Shown piece by piece: positions 24,715-34,651 of a stretch of DNA of 64,000 nucleotides. A program made the position numbers and the translations under genes. The notes below the pieces were generated by a model. The model did not search any database. It was not told where the DNA came from and saw nothing but the letters and a program-made list of their open reading frames with translations. Within the stretch, counting starts at the first letter, position 1, and each line of letters starts with the position of its first letter. Where the stretch lies: positions 1 to 64,000 of the forward strand of contig DLMJ01000016.1 of NCBI GenBank assembly GCA_002479255.1, in the 5' to 3' direction. The DNA comes from Candidatus Binatus soli (lineage in GTDB: Bacteria > Desulfobacterota > Binatia > Binatales > Binataceae).

Positions 24715-26202
24715 TCAGGCGGGGCCGGTGAAGAAACTCAGCGAGCGGTTCGCAAACGAGATGATCGGCGACCAGTATACCCCAAACACGATTGTCGCGC
24801 AGGCCAGCACTCCCATCAGGCTGTAATTCCACGCCTCGAAACGCACCGTGCCTTCGTCGCCGCGCGGCTGTTCGAAGAACATCAGCCTAATCGGCTTCAG
24901 GTAGTAATACAGAGACACTACTGAATTGAGTATTCCAACAATAGCCAATATGTAGAATTGGCCGCGAATCGCGGCGGCAAGCAAATAGAACTTCCCAATG
25001 AATCCAACCGTCAGCGGAATGCCTGTCAACGAGAACAGGAAGATAGTCAGTGCGACCGCCGGAACGATTCCGCCGCGCCACGCCAGCCCGCGGTACGCGT
25101 CCACATCCTCGCGCCCCGTCGAGTTTGCCACGATCATCACCACCATGAAGGCGCCCGCATCCATTACATAGTAGGCAAACAGGTAAAACAGCATCGCCCG
25201 AATCCCGTCGTTCGACAGCACGACGAATCCCATCAGCGCGTATCCTGCCTGCGCGATACTCGAGTACGCCAGCAGCCGCTTCATGTTGGTCTGCTGAAGC
25301 GCCGCGAGGTTGCCAAGCGTCATCGTGATGATGCAAACGAAGAGCAGCAGTTGCGGCCAATCGACGCCGGCAAGCGCCGTCCAGCTCCCGCCCGCCGCCA
25401 GATGCGAAATCGCCGGAAAGAAAAAGCGCGTCAGCAGCGCAAAGCCCGCGGCCTTCGAGCCGATCGCCAGAAAAGTCGTGATTGGAATCGGCGCGCCGGT
25501 GTAAACGTCCGGCGCCCACATATGGAACGGCACCGACGCCACCTTGTAGCCCATTCCGGTCAGGATCAGCACCAGCGCGATGAATACCGCGAGCACCGGC
25601 AGATGCCCCGGCGTCGAGAGCGCCTTGTTGATCACGCTGAAGTCGAGTGAGCCGGTGATGCCGAAAATCCAGCTCATGCCGTAAATCATCGTGCCCGACG
25701 CGACGCCCCCGTAGATCAAGTACTTGAGCGCGGCTTCGAGCGAGCGCCGGTTATGCCGCAAAAAACCCGTCAGGATGTACGAGGTCAGGCTGACGAACTC
25801 CAGCGCCAGGTACGCCATCAGCAGGTTCGCCGACTCCGCCATCAGAAACATCGCGAACGTGCTCGCCAGCAATATCGCGTAGTACTCGCCCTGGTCGCAG
25901 CTCTTCACTTCCTTCGAGCCAATCGACATCCAGATAGCCACCACCGCGGCCAGCGCGATCAGCGTGCGGAAGTAAATCGCAAACGAATCGAATACCAACA
26001 TCCGATGAAACAGCCACGCGCCCGACAGCGCCGGCTCCAGGCCAATCGCCAGCAATGACGCTGCGGCCGCTATCAGAGCCAATGCGCCGAGACGCGACTT
26101 GTCGCGTACCGCCAGGTCGATGAGCACGATCGCCAGGACGCCGGCCACCAGGATCATTTCCGGGATGAAATGTTTCAGGCTCGCGAGATTTCCGAGATCC
26201 AT
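24715..26202 (-). CDS. nuoN: NADH-quinone oxidoreductase subunit N
   Basis: A 495-residue antiporter-like membrane subunit of complex I with about 14 transmembrane helices, taking part in proton translocation. Typical segments are LLMAYLALEFVSLTSYILTGF, YGMSWIFGITGS, MWAPDVYTGAPIPITTFLAIGSKAAGFA and LLAYSSIAQAGYALMG with the conserved Lys/Ser region. It is the last gene of the nuo operon; no terminator hairpin is evident before purU, 21 bases away and convergent. Confidence 0.95.
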   Translation of the reverse strand: MDLGNLASLKHFIPEMILVAGVLAIVLIDLAVRDKSRLGALALIAAAASLLAIGLEPALSGAWLFHRMLVFDSFAIYFRTLIALAAVVAIWMSIGSKEVKSCDQGEYYAILLASTFAMFLMAESANLLMAYLALEFVSLTSYILTGFLRHNRRSLEAALKYLIYGGVASGTMIYGMSWIFGITGSLDFSVINKALSTPGHLPVLAVFIALVLILTGMGYKVASVPFHMWAPDVYTGAPIPITTFLAIGSKAAGFALLTRFFFPAISHLAAGGSWTALAGVDWPQLLLFVCIITMTLGNLAALQQTNMKRLLAYSSIAQAGYALMGFVVLSNDGIRAMLFYLFAYYVMDAGAFMVVMIVANSTGREDVDAYRGLAWRGGIVPAVALTIFLFSLTGIPLTVGFIGKFYLLAAAIRGQFYILAIVGILNSVVSLYYYLKPIRLMFFEQPRGDEGTVRFEAWNYSLMGVLACATIVFGVYWSPIISFANRSLSFFTGPA

Positions 26203-26229
26203 CTGCTTCCGTCCGACCTGCCTTGAGTC

Positions 26230-27729
26230 TCAGCGAACCATCGCGACGGCTGCGCCCGAAGTCGACAGCACAACCTGGTTGAGGTGAACCAGCGAGGTGT
26301 TGAGCAGGCCGAGAATCGCGTGCGGATAGACGCCGAGTATCAGCACGATGATCCCGAGCGGCACCAGCGTGAACGCCTCCCGGAACGACAAATCGGGAAA
26401 GTCCTTGTATTTTTCGTTCAGCGGCCCAAGGTAGATTCGCTGGAAGGTCCACAGCAGATAGCCTGCCGTCAGGACCGCGGTCGCCGCGCCGAATACCACC
26501 ATAAACGGATGCGTCTGCCACGCGCCGAGCAGCACCAGCACTTCGGAAATAAATGCCGACATCCCCGGCAGTCCCATTCCGGCGAAAAACGCGAACCCCG
26601 TAATCGCCGTATATATCGGCATCTGCTGCGCCAAACCGCCGAAGCCGTTTATCTCGCGATGATGCGCGCGATCGTAGATCACGCCGACCAGGATAAAGAG
26701 CATCGCGGTGATCGTTCCGTGATTGAACATCTGCAGCACCGCGCCGTTGATTCCCGCCGTCGTGAACGCCGCCATCCCCAGCATCACGTAACCCATGTGG
26801 CTAATCGACGAATATGCAATCAGTTTCTTGTAGTCAGTCTGCGCCATCGCGCACATCGCGCCATACACGATGTTGATAGTGCCGATCACTCCAAGGAACA
26901 GCCACGCAAGCTGGTAAGTGGCGGCAGGCAGCACCGCGAAATTGACGCGCAGAATGCCATAGGTGCCCATTTTCAGCAGCACACCCGCAAGAATCACGGA
27001 AATCGCCGTGGGCGCTTCCACGTGCGCGTCGGGCAACCAGGTATGGAACGGGAAGGCCGGAATCTTGATCGCGAAACCGATAAACAGTGCGAGCCACACT
27101 ATTCGCTGGAACCCGATTGAGTAATGACTCGAATTCGCCGCCAGCTCGGTCAAGTCAAAGGTCGGAGTCGCGCCGTAGTAATATAGTGCGAGCATCGCCA
27201 GCAGGATTAGCACCGAACCCAGTAGCGTGTAGAGAAAGAATTTGATCGCCGCGTACTCGCGTCGCGGACCGCCCCAGATGCCGATAAGAAAATACATCGG
27301 CAGCAGCATCACTTCCCAAAAAATATAAAACAGGAAGAAATCGAGCGACACGAACACGCCCATCATCCCCGTGTCGAGCATCAGCAGCATCGCGTAGTAG
27401 CCCTTCTCCGCGCGATTTATGCCAAAGCTCGCGAACACCGAGATGAACATGATGAGGGCCGTCAGCAGCACCATCGAGATGCTGATTCCGTCCACGCCCA
27501 TGAAGTAAGTAATGTGGTACGAGGGCATCCACGACGCCTTCTCGGCGAACTGAACCGCGCTGGTCGTCGTGTCGAAGTGCTCGTACAGATGAATCGCGAT
27601 CAAGAGTTGCGGTATCGTCGCCGCCACCGCGATCCACTTGAATGCGTTCTTCATCGCGTCGGGCAGCGCGAGAATCAGCACCATCCCGACGATCGGAACA
27701 AAGGTTATCAGCGTAAGCGCGTGACTCAT
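26230..27729 (-). CDS. nuoM: NADH-quinone oxidoreductase subunit M
   Basis: A 499-residue antiporter-like subunit. It has MGVDGISISMVLLTALIMF, FLFYIFWEVMLLPMYFLIGIWGG (with the conserved Glu), PAFPFHTWLPDAHVEAPTAISVILAGVLLKMGTYG and KKLIAYSSISHMGYVMLG, all diagnostic of NuoM. About 14 transmembrane helices. It lies 27 bases upstream of nuoN and 51 downstream of nuoL. Confidence 0.96.
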   Translation of the reverse strand: MSHALTLITFVPIVGMVLILALPDAMKNAFKWIAVAATIPQLLIAIHLYEHFDTTTSAVQFAEKASWMPSYHITYFMGVDGISISMVLLTALIMFISVFASFGINRAEKGYYAMLLMLDTGMMGVFVSLDFFLFYIFWEVMLLPMYFLIGIWGGPRREYAAIKFFLYTLLGSVLILLAMLALYYYGATPTFDLTELAANSSHYSIGFQRIVWLALFIGFAIKIPAFPFHTWLPDAHVEAPTAISVILAGVLLKMGTYGILRVNFAVLPAATYQLAWLFLGVIGTINIVYGAMCAMAQTDYKKLIAYSSISHMGYVMLGMAAFTTAGINGAVLQMFNHGTITAMLFILVGVIYDRAHHREINGFGGLAQQMPIYTAITGFAFFAGMGLPGMSAFISEVLVLLGAWQTHPFMVVFGAATAVLTAGYLLWTFQRIYLGPLNEKYKDFPDLSFREAFTLVPLGIIVLILGVYPHAILGLLNTSLVHLNQVVLSTSGAAVAMVR

Positions 27730-27780
27730 TTCAGTTTCGCTCTTCCCGTTTGACTTGCAGCGGCGCCGCCGCCGAATCTG

Positions 27781-29856
27781 TCATGCCCTTGCCACCGCGC
27801 GCACCAGCAATATCAGCATTACCGCGGCCAGAAGTCCGTATAGGTATCCATTGATCGAGCCAGTCTCCAGCCGTCGCAGCCTGCCGCCCACGTCGAGCGT
27901 CAGGTTCGAGGCGAAATTCACCAGCCCGTCGACTACGTAGTGGTCGAATAGTCCCGACAGCCACGACAGAAATACTATGATGCTTGCCGCGAGGTTTACG
28001 ACTCCGTCGATGATGTTGGAGTCGAACCATGCCAACGCCCGCGTCGCAAACATATATGGCTGTATAATCACTCGATTGTAGAATTCATCGACGTAGTATT
28101 TGTTGTATACCCATTCGTATGGCACTCCGTCGAGCATCTGACTAAAGCGCGCGGGATCCAGTTTGTGCTGCCGATACATCAGATCCGATACCAGCCATCC
28201 GATTAGCACTATCGTGAACGTGACAAATCCGAATGCGGCTTCGGTCGCGTGACTATGTATTCCGGCTTCGGTTATCCGGCGCGTCACTTCGGAGCTGAAT
28301 ACGGGATCGAGAAATGCCTCGAACGGTTTGAATGTCCCGATGAATTCCGGAATCATCACGAATCCGCCGACTACCGACAGCGCGCCCAGCGCGATCAGCA
28401 CGTACGCGATCGACGGTGGCGATTCGTGGACATGATGCTCCTGCTCGTGCGTGCCGCGAAATTCGCCGAAGAACGTCATGTACACCTGGCGAAACATGTA
28501 GAACACCGTGATTCCCGCGCCAATCAGCAGCATCGCCCACACCACCGGGTGCCCGTGCGAGGTTGCCTGCCAGATGATCTCGTCCTTCGACATGAATCCC
28601 GCGAACGGCGGCACGCCCGAAATAGCCAGCGTCGCCGCCATGAACGTCACGAACGTCACCGGCATCTTGTGCCGCAGCCCGCCCATCTTGCGCATGTCCT
28701 GCTCTCCACCCATCGCGTGGATCACCGACCCCGCTCCCAGGAACAGGCACGCCTTGAAGAACGCATGCGTCATCAGATGGAACACGGCGGCCGCGTATGC
28801 GCCGACGCCCAGCGCCGCGAACATGTATCCGAGCTGGCTCACCGTCGAGTACGCGAGCACTTTCTTGATGTCGTTTTGCGCCACGCCAATCGTCGCCGCG
28901 AACAGCGCCGTCAGTCCGCCGACCAGCGCGATCACCTCCATCGTGAACGGCGACATCGAAAACAAAAAGTTCAGCCGCGCCACCATATACACGCCCGCCG
29001 TCACCATCGTCGCCGCATGTATCAGCGCGCTCACCGGCGTCGGTCCCGCCATCGCGTCCGGCAGCCACACGTACAGCGGAATCTGCGCCGACTTTCCCGT
29101 CGCCCCGATGAACATCAACAGCGTCACGAAGCCGACCAGGGGATACGCCGACTGATAGCCCGCGAGATTCAGCGGCACTCCCGCAAGCAGCGGCGCGTAT
29201 CTCGCGATCTCGCGCGTCACCAGCGTCGCGTGCCCGATCGACTGCAGTCCCGCGAACAAACTGAACAGCGCGATCACGAATGCCAGGTCGCCGATCCGGT
29301 TGACGATGAACGCCTTGTTGCCCGCCGTCGTGTTCGCCGTCACCTTGTACCAGAACCCGATCAGCGCGAACGAGCACAGCCCCACGCCTTCCCAGCCCAC
29401 GAACATCAGCCACAGGTTGTCGCCCAACACCAGCACCAGCATCGCGAACGTGAACAGGTTGAGCCATCCGAAAAAACGCCAGTAGGCGTCGTCGTCGTGC
29501 ATGTAGCCAATCGAGTAGATGTGGATCAGGCCGCCCACGCCGGTGACTATCAGCGTCATCACCATCGACAACGGATCGAGCCAGAACGCGATGTCCAGGC
29601 TCAGGCCGCCGACGTCGAACCACTTCCACAGGTCGTCGAGCATGAAGCGGTTTTCCGGCGGGATCGCGAGCATCGCGATAAACGCGCGCACCGCAAGGAT
29701 GAACGCCGCAATAACGACGCCGCATCCAATCAAACTGATCGCGCGCTTGCCGAACGTCTTCTGGAGCCACGCGCCCGCAATGAAATTGATCGCCGCGCCA
29801 AGCAGCGGCAGCGCCACGATCAATCGGATGAAGCTAACTGCAATCGGATGATCCAT
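27781..29856 (-). CDS. nuoL: NADH-quinone oxidoreductase subunit L
   Basis: A 691-residue antiporter-like subunit at the distal end of the membrane arm, with the long amphipathic helix near the C-terminus. Signatures: DPLSMVMTLIVTGVGGLIHIYSIGYM, WEGVGLCSFALIGFWY, KSAQIPLYVWLPDAMAGPTPVSALIHAATMVTAGVYM and KKVLAYSTVSQLGYMF. It is longer than E. coli NuoL (~613) but within the family range. nuoK lies 7 bases upstream. Confidence 0.96.
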   Translation of the reverse strand: MDHPIAVSFIRLIVALPLLGAAINFIAGAWLQKTFGKRAISLIGCGVVIAAFILAVRAFIAMLAIPPENRFMLDDLWKWFDVGGLSLDIAFWLDPLSMVMTLIVTGVGGLIHIYSIGYMHDDDAYWRFFGWLNLFTFAMLVLVLGDNLWLMFVGWEGVGLCSFALIGFWYKVTANTTAGNKAFIVNRIGDLAFVIALFSLFAGLQSIGHATLVTREIARYAPLLAGVPLNLAGYQSAYPLVGFVTLLMFIGATGKSAQIPLYVWLPDAMAGPTPVSALIHAATMVTAGVYMVARLNFLFSMSPFTMEVIALVGGLTALFAATIGVAQNDIKKVLAYSTVSQLGYMFAALGVGAYAAAVFHLMTHAFFKACLFLGAGSVIHAMGGEQDMRKMGGLRHKMPVTFVTFMAATLAISGVPPFAGFMSKDEIIWQATSHGHPVVWAMLLIGAGITVFYMFRQVYMTFFGEFRGTHEQEHHVHESPPSIAYVLIALGALSVVGGFVMIPEFIGTFKPFEAFLDPVFSSEVTRRITEAGIHSHATEAAFGFVTFTIVLIGWLVSDLMYRQHKLDPARFSQMLDGVPYEWVYNKYYVDEFYNRVIIQPYMFATRALAWFDSNIIDGVVNLAASIIVFLSWLSGLFDHYVVDGLVNFASNLTLDVGGRLRRLETGSINGYLYGLLAAVMLILLVRAVARA

Positions 29857-29863
29857 CGCTCAG

Positions 29864-30178
29864 CTATCCGCGCAGCGTCTCGGCCGCATCGACATCGATC
29901 GTCTTGAAGTTCTGATAAATCGCCAGCACCACGGCCAGTCCGATCACCGCCTCTGCCGCCGCCAGCATGATTACGAAAATCGCAAAAATCTGGCCGTCGT
30001 ATTTGCCGCCGCCGTAATACGCGAACGCAAGGTAGTTGATGTTGGCGGAGTTGAGTATCAGCTCGACGCCCATCAGGATTCCAATCGCGTTTCGGCGCGT
30101 CAGAACCGTTACCAGCCCGAGCGAAAATATTATCAGGCTCAGAACCAGGAAATCGTTCAGCGTTATTCCCCCGCCCAT
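29864..30178 (-). CDS. nuoK: NADH-quinone oxidoreductase subunit K
   Basis: A 104-residue three-helix membrane subunit. GLVTVLTRRNAIGILMGVELILNSANINYLAF contains the conserved Glu of helix 2, and MLAAAEAVIGLAVVLAIY the conserved Glu of helix 3; both are needed for proton transfer. Normal length. Located between nuoJ and nuoL, spaced 18 and 7 bases. Confidence 0.96.
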   Translation of the reverse strand: MGGGITLNDFLVLSLIIFSLGLVTVLTRRNAIGILMGVELILNSANINYLAFAYYGGGKYDGQIFAIFVIMLAAAEAVIGLAVVLAIYQNFKTIDVDAAETLRG

Positions 30179-30196
30179 CCCGGTCCTCCCGCTCCC

Positions 30197-30694
30197 CTAT
30201 TCCCTGACTTCGTGACTCGAAATGACAATCGCGCCGATCAGCGCCGCCAACAGCACCAGCGACGCGACCTCGAACGGCAGCACGTAATCGCCCAAGAACG
30301 CGTTTCCGATCGCGTAGGTTGTCGGCGCGGGAGTGAATGCAGCCGCCTGATGCCACTGCGTTCGCATCACCGCATACAGCATCACAATCGCCGCGACTCC
30401 TGCTACTACAATCGCGGGTCCGGTTCCCACCGTGCGATTCGATACCTTCACGTCGGCGATTCCCGCCGTCAGCATCACCGCGAAGATAGTCAGTACCAGT
30501 ATTCCGCCGACGTAAACGAGTAGCTGCACCATCGCGACGAAATCCGCCGCGAGCAGAATGTAGATACCCACTACGCCCATTAATGCGCCCAGCAGCGCAA
30601 AGGTCGAATAAACTATGTTGCGCGAGAACGCCACCAGCGCGGCCGACCCCACCGTCAACGCAGCCAGCGCATAGAATATTACCTGTGCGAGCAT
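30197..30694 (-). CDS. nuoJ: NADH-quinone oxidoreductase subunit J
   Basis: A 165-residue membrane subunit with five helices. The hallmark segment is STFALLGALMGVVGIYILLAADFVAMVQLLVYVGGILVLTIFAVML, which carries the pi-bulge helix linking the quinone site and the proton channels. It ends with a short polar tail (SSHEVRE). It lies 38 bases downstream of nuoI. Confidence 0.95.
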   Translation of the reverse strand: MLAQVIFYALAALTVGSAALVAFSRNIVYSTFALLGALMGVVGIYILLAADFVAMVQLLVYVGGILVLTIFAVMLTAGIADVKVSNRTVGTGPAIVVAGVAAIVMLYAVMRTQWHQAAAFTPAPTTYAIGNAFLGDYVLPFEVASLVLLAALIGAIVISSHEVRE

Positions 30695-30732
30695 CGATTC
30701 GCCCTTCCCCGCGTTGCAGACCCGCGCGTGCG

Positions 30733-31302
30733 CTACGCCGGCTCTTCTCCGGCCGGCTTCTCACCTCCAGGTTGCGCCCATTGATCGAGGTAGGCCATGC
30801 CGCGACTCAGGATTGGCGCGATTCTCGGATCCGTCTCCGGCCCCTTCTTGGCCTTGTACGCTATCACCGGATCCTTGACGAAGCGGCGAATCAGGCTCTC
30901 CAGCGAATAGTCAGCGCCCTCGAACTCCGTCGTATGATGTATCGATCCGGTTGGACACGCCTCGCTGCACAGGCCGCAGTACATGCACTTGGCGATGTCT
31001 ATATCGAACTGCGACAGCAGCAGCTGGCGCGTTTGCTGATCCTTGTCGGCGACGATGACGATGCAATCGATCGGACAGGCGCGCTCGCACGCCAGGCATC
31101 CCGTGCAGATTTCGAGATCGACTTCCAGAATCCCGCGATAACGGAACGGCAGCGTGTCCTGCACGCGCACCGGCATCCGATCCGGATATTGCACCGTGTA
31201 CGGCTTGCGCATGAAATGCGACGCCGTGACCGCCATGCCCTCGAAGATCGTCGAGACCGTGTCCTTTATATTATGTGCGTATTCCGAAACCGCGCTCATC
31301 AA
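30733..31302 (-). CDS. nuoI: NADH-quinone oxidoreductase subunit I (2x[4Fe-4S])
   Basis: A 189-residue ferredoxin-like subunit with two 4Fe-4S motifs, CTGCLACERACP and CMYCGLCSEACP, the N6a/N6b clusters of the peripheral arm. An N-terminal amphipathic helix (IFEGMAVTASHFM) attaches it to the membrane. The C-terminal ~60 residues (ADYSLESLIRRFV...) are longer than minimal NuoI. In complexes without NuoEFG this subunit, or an adapter, is where ferredoxin electrons enter. Spacing to nuoH is 6 bases. Confidence 0.96.
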   Translation of the reverse strand: MMSAVSEYAHNIKDTVSTIFEGMAVTASHFMRKPYTVQYPDRMPVRVQDTLPFRYRGILEVDLEICTGCLACERACPIDCIVIVADKDQQTRQLLLSQFDIDIAKCMYCGLCSEACPTGSIHHTTEFEGADYSLESLIRRFVKDPVIAYKAKKGPETDPRIAPILSRGMAYLDQWAQPGGEKPAGEEPA

Positions 31303-31308
31303 TAGCCT

Positions 31309-32502
31309 CTATATAGTCGGATTCAAGTAAACTTCCATCTGCGAACGCCTGAGATAGTATATAACCCGCTGAATGAATATTGCCCCGAGCGCGATCGCCC
31401 CGGCGAACATGATATAGCCCATCGCCACGTTGCCGTCGGGCCATATAGCTACCCACACCGCGGTGCCGATCATATTCACAAACGATATCGGCACGAAGTA
31501 CTTCCAGCATGCTGTCATCAGCTGATCGATTCGGACCCGCGGCAGCGTCGCGCGTATCCACATCGAAAGGAACACCAGGAATAGTACTTTGACGCTGAAC
31601 GTAATCAGTTCCAGCACGTTCATTGCAACTACATTGTTCGTCACGTGCGGAAATTGCCATCCGCCAAGGAACAACGTCGTGATTATCGCGCCGATGATAA
31701 ACAGGTTTCCCCATTCCGCCATGGAGAAACACGCGTAGCGCCAGCCGCTATACTCAGTCGCAAAACCTGCCACCAGTTCGGATTCGGCTTCGGGCAAATC
31801 GAACGGCGTGCGGTTAGCCTCGGCGAGCGACGACATATAGAGGATGTTGGCCGCCACGAACGTGAATGGATTGGCGAACAGGAACCAATGCTGCGGCGCC
31901 CAGCCCTGCCCGCGGATGATTCCCTGCATCGACAGCGTGCCCGTCATCAGCACGACCGGGAAGATCGAAAGCCCCGCCGGTATTTCGTAACTGACTATTT
32001 GCGCCGCCGAGCGGACTCCGCCGATCAGCGACCACTTGTTGTTCGACGCCCATCCCGCCATCAGCACGCCCACCACCGTAAGCGCCGTCACCGCCGTCAT
32101 GTAAAGGATGCCCACGTTCAGGTCGGCCAGTATCAGCGACGACGAGAACGGCATCACCGCCCACGGCAGGGTGAACGCCAGCATCACCAGGAACGGCGCC
32201 AGCTTGAACAGGCGCGCGTCGGCTTCGTCGGGGACGATGTCTTCCTTGCAGACGATTTTCACTCCGTCCGCCAGCCACTGCAGAAAGCCCTGCGGACCGA
32301 CGCGGTTTGGACCCACCCGCGACTGGATTCGCGCCCACACCCGCCGCTCGACCCAGGTAACGATTCCCGCAAACGGAAGCGCGATGGCCAGGAACACGAC
32401 AAGGCTCATCACGAACACCACGATCGCGGCGACCAGGTCCCTCGGCGGGTTCTTGCCGAACGCGCCCGACGCAATCAGATTTTGAATCAGCGTCTGCATC
32501 AA
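31309..32502 (-). CDS. nuoH: NADH-quinone oxidoreductase subunit H
   Basis: A 397-residue membrane subunit that forms the quinone channel with NuoB/D. WVERRVWARIQSRVGPNRVGPQGFLQWLADGVKIVCKEDIVP is diagnostic, as is AEANRTPFDLPEAESELVAGFATEYSGWRYACF. Eight to nine helices. It is about 50 residues longer than E. coli NuoH, mostly at the N-terminus (the first ~25 residues) and in loops. It starts 3 bases after the nuoD stop. Confidence 0.96.
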   Translation of the reverse strand: MMQTLIQNLIASGAFGKNPPRDLVAAIVVFVMSLVVFLAIALPFAGIVTWVERRVWARIQSRVGPNRVGPQGFLQWLADGVKIVCKEDIVPDEADARLFKLAPFLVMLAFTLPWAVMPFSSSLILADLNVGILYMTAVTALTVVGVLMAGWASNNKWSLIGGVRSAAQIVSYEIPAGLSIFPVVLMTGTLSMQGIIRGQGWAPQHWFLFANPFTFVAANILYMSSLAEANRTPFDLPEAESELVAGFATEYSGWRYACFSMAEWGNLFIIGAIITTLFLGGWQFPHVTNNVVAMNVLELITFSVKVLFLVFLSMWIRATLPRVRIDQLMTACWKYFVPISFVNMIGTAVWVAIWPDGNVAMGYIMFAGAIALGAIFIQRVIYYLRRSQMEVYLNPTI

Positions 32503-32505
32503 TGC

Positions 32506-33624
32506 CTAGCGATCGATCTCCGGCGCAATCACGTCCAGGCTCGCGATCAGCGTGACCAGGTCCGCGATCATCAATCCCGCGCTCAGCTTCTGGATGATAC
32601 CCATCGCCGCGAACGATCCCGTGCGCACGTGAACCCGCCACGGATACCCGGTGCCATCGCTGACCAGGTACCAGCCCATGTCGCCGCGTCCGCTCTCGAC
32701 GCGAATCTGGCATTCGCCGGCCGGCGGCTTGAAATTGCGCACCACTTTCGCCAGCACCGCGCCCGGCGGGATCTTCTCCAGCGCCTGGCGCAGAATTTTC
32801 GACGACTCCGCCATCTCGCGAATCCGCACCACGTATCGATCCATCGAGTCGCCGAGCTTGCCCCACTGGCCGTTGCCGACCGGCACCTCGAACTCGAACT
32901 CGGGATACACCGAATATGGAATATCCTTGCGGATGTCCCACTTGATCCCGCACGCGCGCAGATTCGGCCCGACCAGGTTGTAGTTGATCGCGTCCGCCGG
33001 CGTTATCACTCCGACGTTCGCCAGCCGCTCGATGTAGATTTTGTTCCACGAGATGAGCGCGTTGTATTCCTCGAGGATCGGGTCGAAATGATCCAGGTAC
33101 TTAAGCGCCTTCTCGCGCCATCCGGGCGGCAGATCCCACGCCACGCCGCCGATTCGCATGTAGTTGAACGTCAGCCGCGCGCCGCACAGCTCCTCGATCA
33201 AATCGTTGATCATCTCGCGCTCGCGGATCACGTGCGCGAACGGCGTCATCGCGCCGATATCCATCGCCATCGCGCCCACCGACAGCAGATGCGACGCGAT
33301 TCGGTTGAACTCCGCCGCGATCACCCGGCAGTACTCGCCGCGCTTGGGCACTTCGATTCCCGCCAGCTTCTCGCACACCATGCCCCAGCCCTGGTTGGTG
33401 AACATCGCGCACACGTAATCGACGCGATCGGTGTACGGCATGAAGCCGCGGTAGCCGACCTTTTCGGCAATCTTTTCGATCGACCGGTGCAGGTAGCCGA
33501 CGTCCGGAATCGCCTCGCGCATCACCTCGCCGTCGGCGCGCACCACGAAGCGCAGCACCCCGTGCGTCGACGGATGCTGCGGGCCCATGTTGAGCGTCAT
33601 TTCTTCGGTGCGCAGCGTGCTCAT
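32506..33624 (-). CDS. nuoD: NADH-quinone oxidoreductase subunit D
   Basis: A 372-residue peripheral-arm subunit descended from the [NiFe] hydrogenase large subunit. It has LNMGPQHPSTHGVLRFVV, with the quinone-binding His, and GYLHRSIEKIAEKVGYRGFMPYTDRVDYV, then RVHVRTGSFAAMGIIQKLS and ASLDVIAPEIDR at the end. The hydrogenase NiFe cysteines are absent, as in all complex I. Its ATGA start overlaps nuoC by four bases; C and D are separate genes here, not fused. Confidence 0.97.
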   Translation of the reverse strand: MSTLRTEEMTLNMGPQHPSTHGVLRFVVRADGEVMREAIPDVGYLHRSIEKIAEKVGYRGFMPYTDRVDYVCAMFTNQGWGMVCEKLAGIEVPKRGEYCRVIAAEFNRIASHLLSVGAMAMDIGAMTPFAHVIREREMINDLIEELCGARLTFNYMRIGGVAWDLPPGWREKALKYLDHFDPILEEYNALISWNKIYIERLANVGVITPADAINYNLVGPNLRACGIKWDIRKDIPYSVYPEFEFEVPVGNGQWGKLGDSMDRYVVRIREMAESSKILRQALEKIPPGAVLAKVVRNFKPPAGECQIRVESGRGDMGWYLVSDGTGYPWRVHVRTGSFAAMGIIQKLSAGLMIADLVTLIASLDVIAPEIDR

Positions 33625-34130
33625 TTCTTTTTCGTGTCGAGCCGGACTATCGGGCTCTCCCTGACCGTTGAGATTCCGTGGTATTCGGGCGGCTCGACGA
33701 AATCCTTGCGCAGCGGGTGACCGATCCAGTCCTCCGGCATCAGGATTCGCCGCATGTCGCTATGCCCTTCGAAGTTGACGCCCAGCAGGTCGAATATTTC
33801 GCGCTCCATCCAGTTGGCCGACTTCCACACGCCCTCGAGCGTCGCCACGCTCGGGTTGTCGCGCGGCAGCTTCACCTTCAGCACCGCGCCGTGGCGATGC
33901 TGGTACGAGAACAGGTGATAGACCACCTCGACGCGGTCCTTGTAATCGACGCCGCTCTCGTTGGACAGGCAGTCCATCGCGAGCTCGGGGTCCTCATTCA
34001 TGAAACGGCCGACCTCGACGATCGCGTTGGGGTCAATCACCGCGAATGGATCCGGCTTTTTCTCGGATATTTCCAGCACCCGATCGCCGAACCGATTCTT
34101 GACCCGCTCGAGTATTTGGAGCGCCTCCAT
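33621..34130 (-). CDS. nuoC: NADH-quinone oxidoreductase subunit C
   Basis: A 169-residue subunit (30 kDa family). Its signature is HRHGAVLKVKLPRDNPSVATLEGVWKSANWMEREIFDLLGVNFEGHSDMRRILMPEDWIGHPLRKDF. It contacts NuoB and NuoD in the quinone module. It starts 4 bases after nuoB and overlaps nuoD by four bases. Confidence 0.96.
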   Translation of the reverse strand: MEALQILERVKNRFGDRVLEISEKKPDPFAVIDPNAIVEVGRFMNEDPELAMDCLSNESGVDYKDRVEVVYHLFSYQHRHGAVLKVKLPRDNPSVATLEGVWKSANWMEREIFDLLGVNFEGHSDMRRILMPEDWIGHPLRKDFVEPPEYHGISTVRESPIVRLDTKKK

Positions 34131-34134
34131 TTGC

Positions 34135-34641
34135 TCAGGCTGCTGCGACCTGCTTGCCGTTGGGCGAGCGCACCAGCCAGCGCTCGGTCATGATTTTCTC
34201 TTGCAGCTTGAGCAGGCCTTCGGTCAGCGCCTCGGGACGCGGCGGGCAGCCCGGAACGTACACATCGACCGGCAGGATTTTGTCCACCCCGTCGCAAACC
34301 GAGTAGGCCAGTTGGAACAGTCCGCCGCAGCTCGCGCACGAACCCATCGCGATGGCGTATTTCGGGTCAGGCATCTGATCGTAAAGCAGCCGCGTCCTCA
34401 GCGCCATTTTCAGCGTCAGCGTTCCCGCTACGATCATCAGATCCGACTGACGCGCCGAAGCGCGCGGCACCGCGCCGAAACGATCGAGGTCCGCGCGCGG
34501 GCCGCCCGTATGCATCAGCTCGATCGCGCAACAGGCCAGGCCGAACAGCATGTACCAGATGCTCGATTTGCGCATCCAGTTCAGCAGTTCATCCGTCTTG
34601 GTGGTCAGAACGTAATCCGGGAGCGTATTCAGCAGGGGCAT
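34135..34641 (-). CDS. nuoB: NADH-quinone oxidoreductase subunit B
   Basis: A 168-residue subunit holding the terminal N2 cluster. The ligands are the tandem Cys in GLACCAIELM, the Cys in GSCASCGG and the Cys in VPGCPPRPEAL. An upstream in-frame ATG at 34707 would add 22 residues overlapping nuoA, so the start at MPLLNTLPDY is preferred. It lies 10 bases downstream of nuoA. Confidence 0.96.
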   Translation of the reverse strand: MPLLNTLPDYVLTTKTDELLNWMRKSSIWYMLFGLACCAIELMHTGGPRADLDRFGAVPRASARQSDLMIVAGTLTLKMALRTRLLYDQMPDPKYAIAMGSCASCGGLFQLAYSVCDGVDKILPVDVYVPGCPPRPEALTEGLLKLQEKIMTERWLVRSPNGKQVAAA

Positions 34642-34651
34642 AAGATAAACC

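Noticed and set aside
28249..29907. 552-codon plus-strand frame opposite nuoL
   Set aside because: Composition is extremely Arg/His/Gln-rich, a typical mirror of a hydrophobic membrane protein.
31645..33720. 691-codon plus-strand frame opposite nuoH/D
   Set aside because: Antisense shadow of two well-supported complex I genes.
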